Source of the DNA: Hydrogenophaga sp.
GTDB taxonomy: Bacteria; Pseudomonadota; Gammaproteobacteria; Burkholderiales; Burkholderiaceae_C
Reading direction: 5' to 3'
Assembly: GCA_030653975.1 (NCBI GenBank)
Contig: JAURYH010000008.1
Coordinates: 1-64,000, forward strand
Length of the DNA: 64,000 nt
Part shown: piece by piece, positions 63,760 to 64,000 of the stretch
Numbering within the stretch: position 1 is the stretch's first letter
Layout of the letters: each line of letters opens with the position of its first letter
Made by a program: the position numbers and the translations under genes
Notes under the pieces: model-generated
Seen by the model: only the letters and a program-made list of their open reading frames with translations
Databases searched by the model: none
Told to the model about the DNA's origin: nothing

Positions 63760-64000
63760 CTACTGCCCCACGGCCTGCCGGGCCAGTTTGAGAAAACGCG
63801 CACGATCCGCCTCGCTCAGGGACGGCAGGATGTGATCCTGCAGGTCCCGCACGACCGGCACCAGCGCGTTGAAGGTGCGTTGCCCTTCGGGCGTCAGCGA
63901 CAGTTCGCGCGCCCGGCGGTCGCGCTCGCTCACCACGCGGCGCACCCAGCCCTTCTGCTCCAGCCGTTCGATGACGCCGCCGATGGTGGCGCGGTCGTAG
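63760..64000 (-). CDS. MarR-family regulator (5' end beyond window)
   Basis: The C-terminal 79 residues of a MarR-type winged-helix regulator: YDRATIGGVIERLEQKGW (recognition helix), the wing VVSERDRRARELSLTPEG and a dimerisation helix. The start lies past base 64000. Target and ligand unknown. It converges with the ferredoxin gene. Confidence 0.9.
   Translation of the reverse strand, partial: YDRATIGGVIERLEQKGWVRRVVSERDRRARELSLTPEGQRTFNALVPVVRDLQDHILPSLSEADRARFLKLARQAVGQ

Overview
The window looks like a chromosomal segment of a high-GC betaproteobacterium of the Comamonadaceae (Hydrogenophaga/Acidovorax-like). This rests on gene content and on an intergenic repeat style I associate with that family; no 16S rRNA, tRNA or CRISPR array was seen. 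It contains the rpmH-rnpA-yidD-yidC-mnmE block diverging from dnaA-dnaN-gyrB, so it probably spans or adjoins the chromosomal replication origin (about 49.3-49.5 kb).

Layout. 0-5.8 kb: transketolase (cut by the left edge), then MurU (cell-wall recycling), aminopeptidase P, a MOSC protein and a PfkB-family sugar kinase. 5.9-13.8 kb: an iron-responsive island with four Fur-box-like sites. It holds a Fur-boxed unknown gene, an imelysin / di-haem oxidoreductase / imelysin / DUF1513 operon, three small unknown genes, and bacterioferritin with its ferredoxin Bfd. 14-17.6 kb: malic enzyme MaeB and a barnase/barstar pair. 17.7-24.4 kb: envelope and ribosome genes (rsmA-surA-lptD, divergent amgK-rsmE). 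24.4-30.1 kb: a small membrane protein, an MFS transporter, a YidB remnant, a lipase-like hydrolase, an M20 peptidase, a transglutaminase-like protein and a GDT1-type manganese exporter under a yybP-ykoY riboswitch. 30.3-32.2 kb: metX-metW behind a SAM-II riboswitch plus terminator. 32.4-41.3 kb: a glycine-rich RNA-binding protein, a sulfide dehydrogenase pair (fccAB-like), an SDR, lptC-kdsC-kdsD, a Kef-type antiporter, apt and an unknown gene. 41.4-45.1 kb: a CNBD protein and a Wzm/Wzt ABC exporter with an unusual propeller/coiled-coil protein. 45.1-54.9 kb: the origin-proximal housekeeping block. 55-61.7 kb: an accessory stretch with two DUF4143 ATPases, HipBA, a DUF3883 protein, acylphosphatase, a thioredoxin-like protein, an HMA-like protein without its metal motif, and a second RNA-binding protein. 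61.7-64 kb: O-acetylhomoserine sulfhydrylase (metY-like), a CoA-binding protein, a ferredoxin and a MarR regulator cut by the right edge.

Together the genes describe a respiring heterotroph with LPS biogenesis (LptD, LptC, KdsC, KdsD, SurA), peptidoglycan recycling (AmgK and MurU, here 20 kb apart), direct-sulfhydrylation methionine synthesis (MetX/MetW with the MetY-like enzyme), iron storage and uptake, and probably sulfide oxidation. The least explained parts are the small Fur-linked operon at 11.7-12.8 kb, the propeller/coiled-coil protein at 43.7-45.1 kb, the repeat-bounded DUF4143-HipBA islet, and the palindromes at 59.77 and 61.64 kb.
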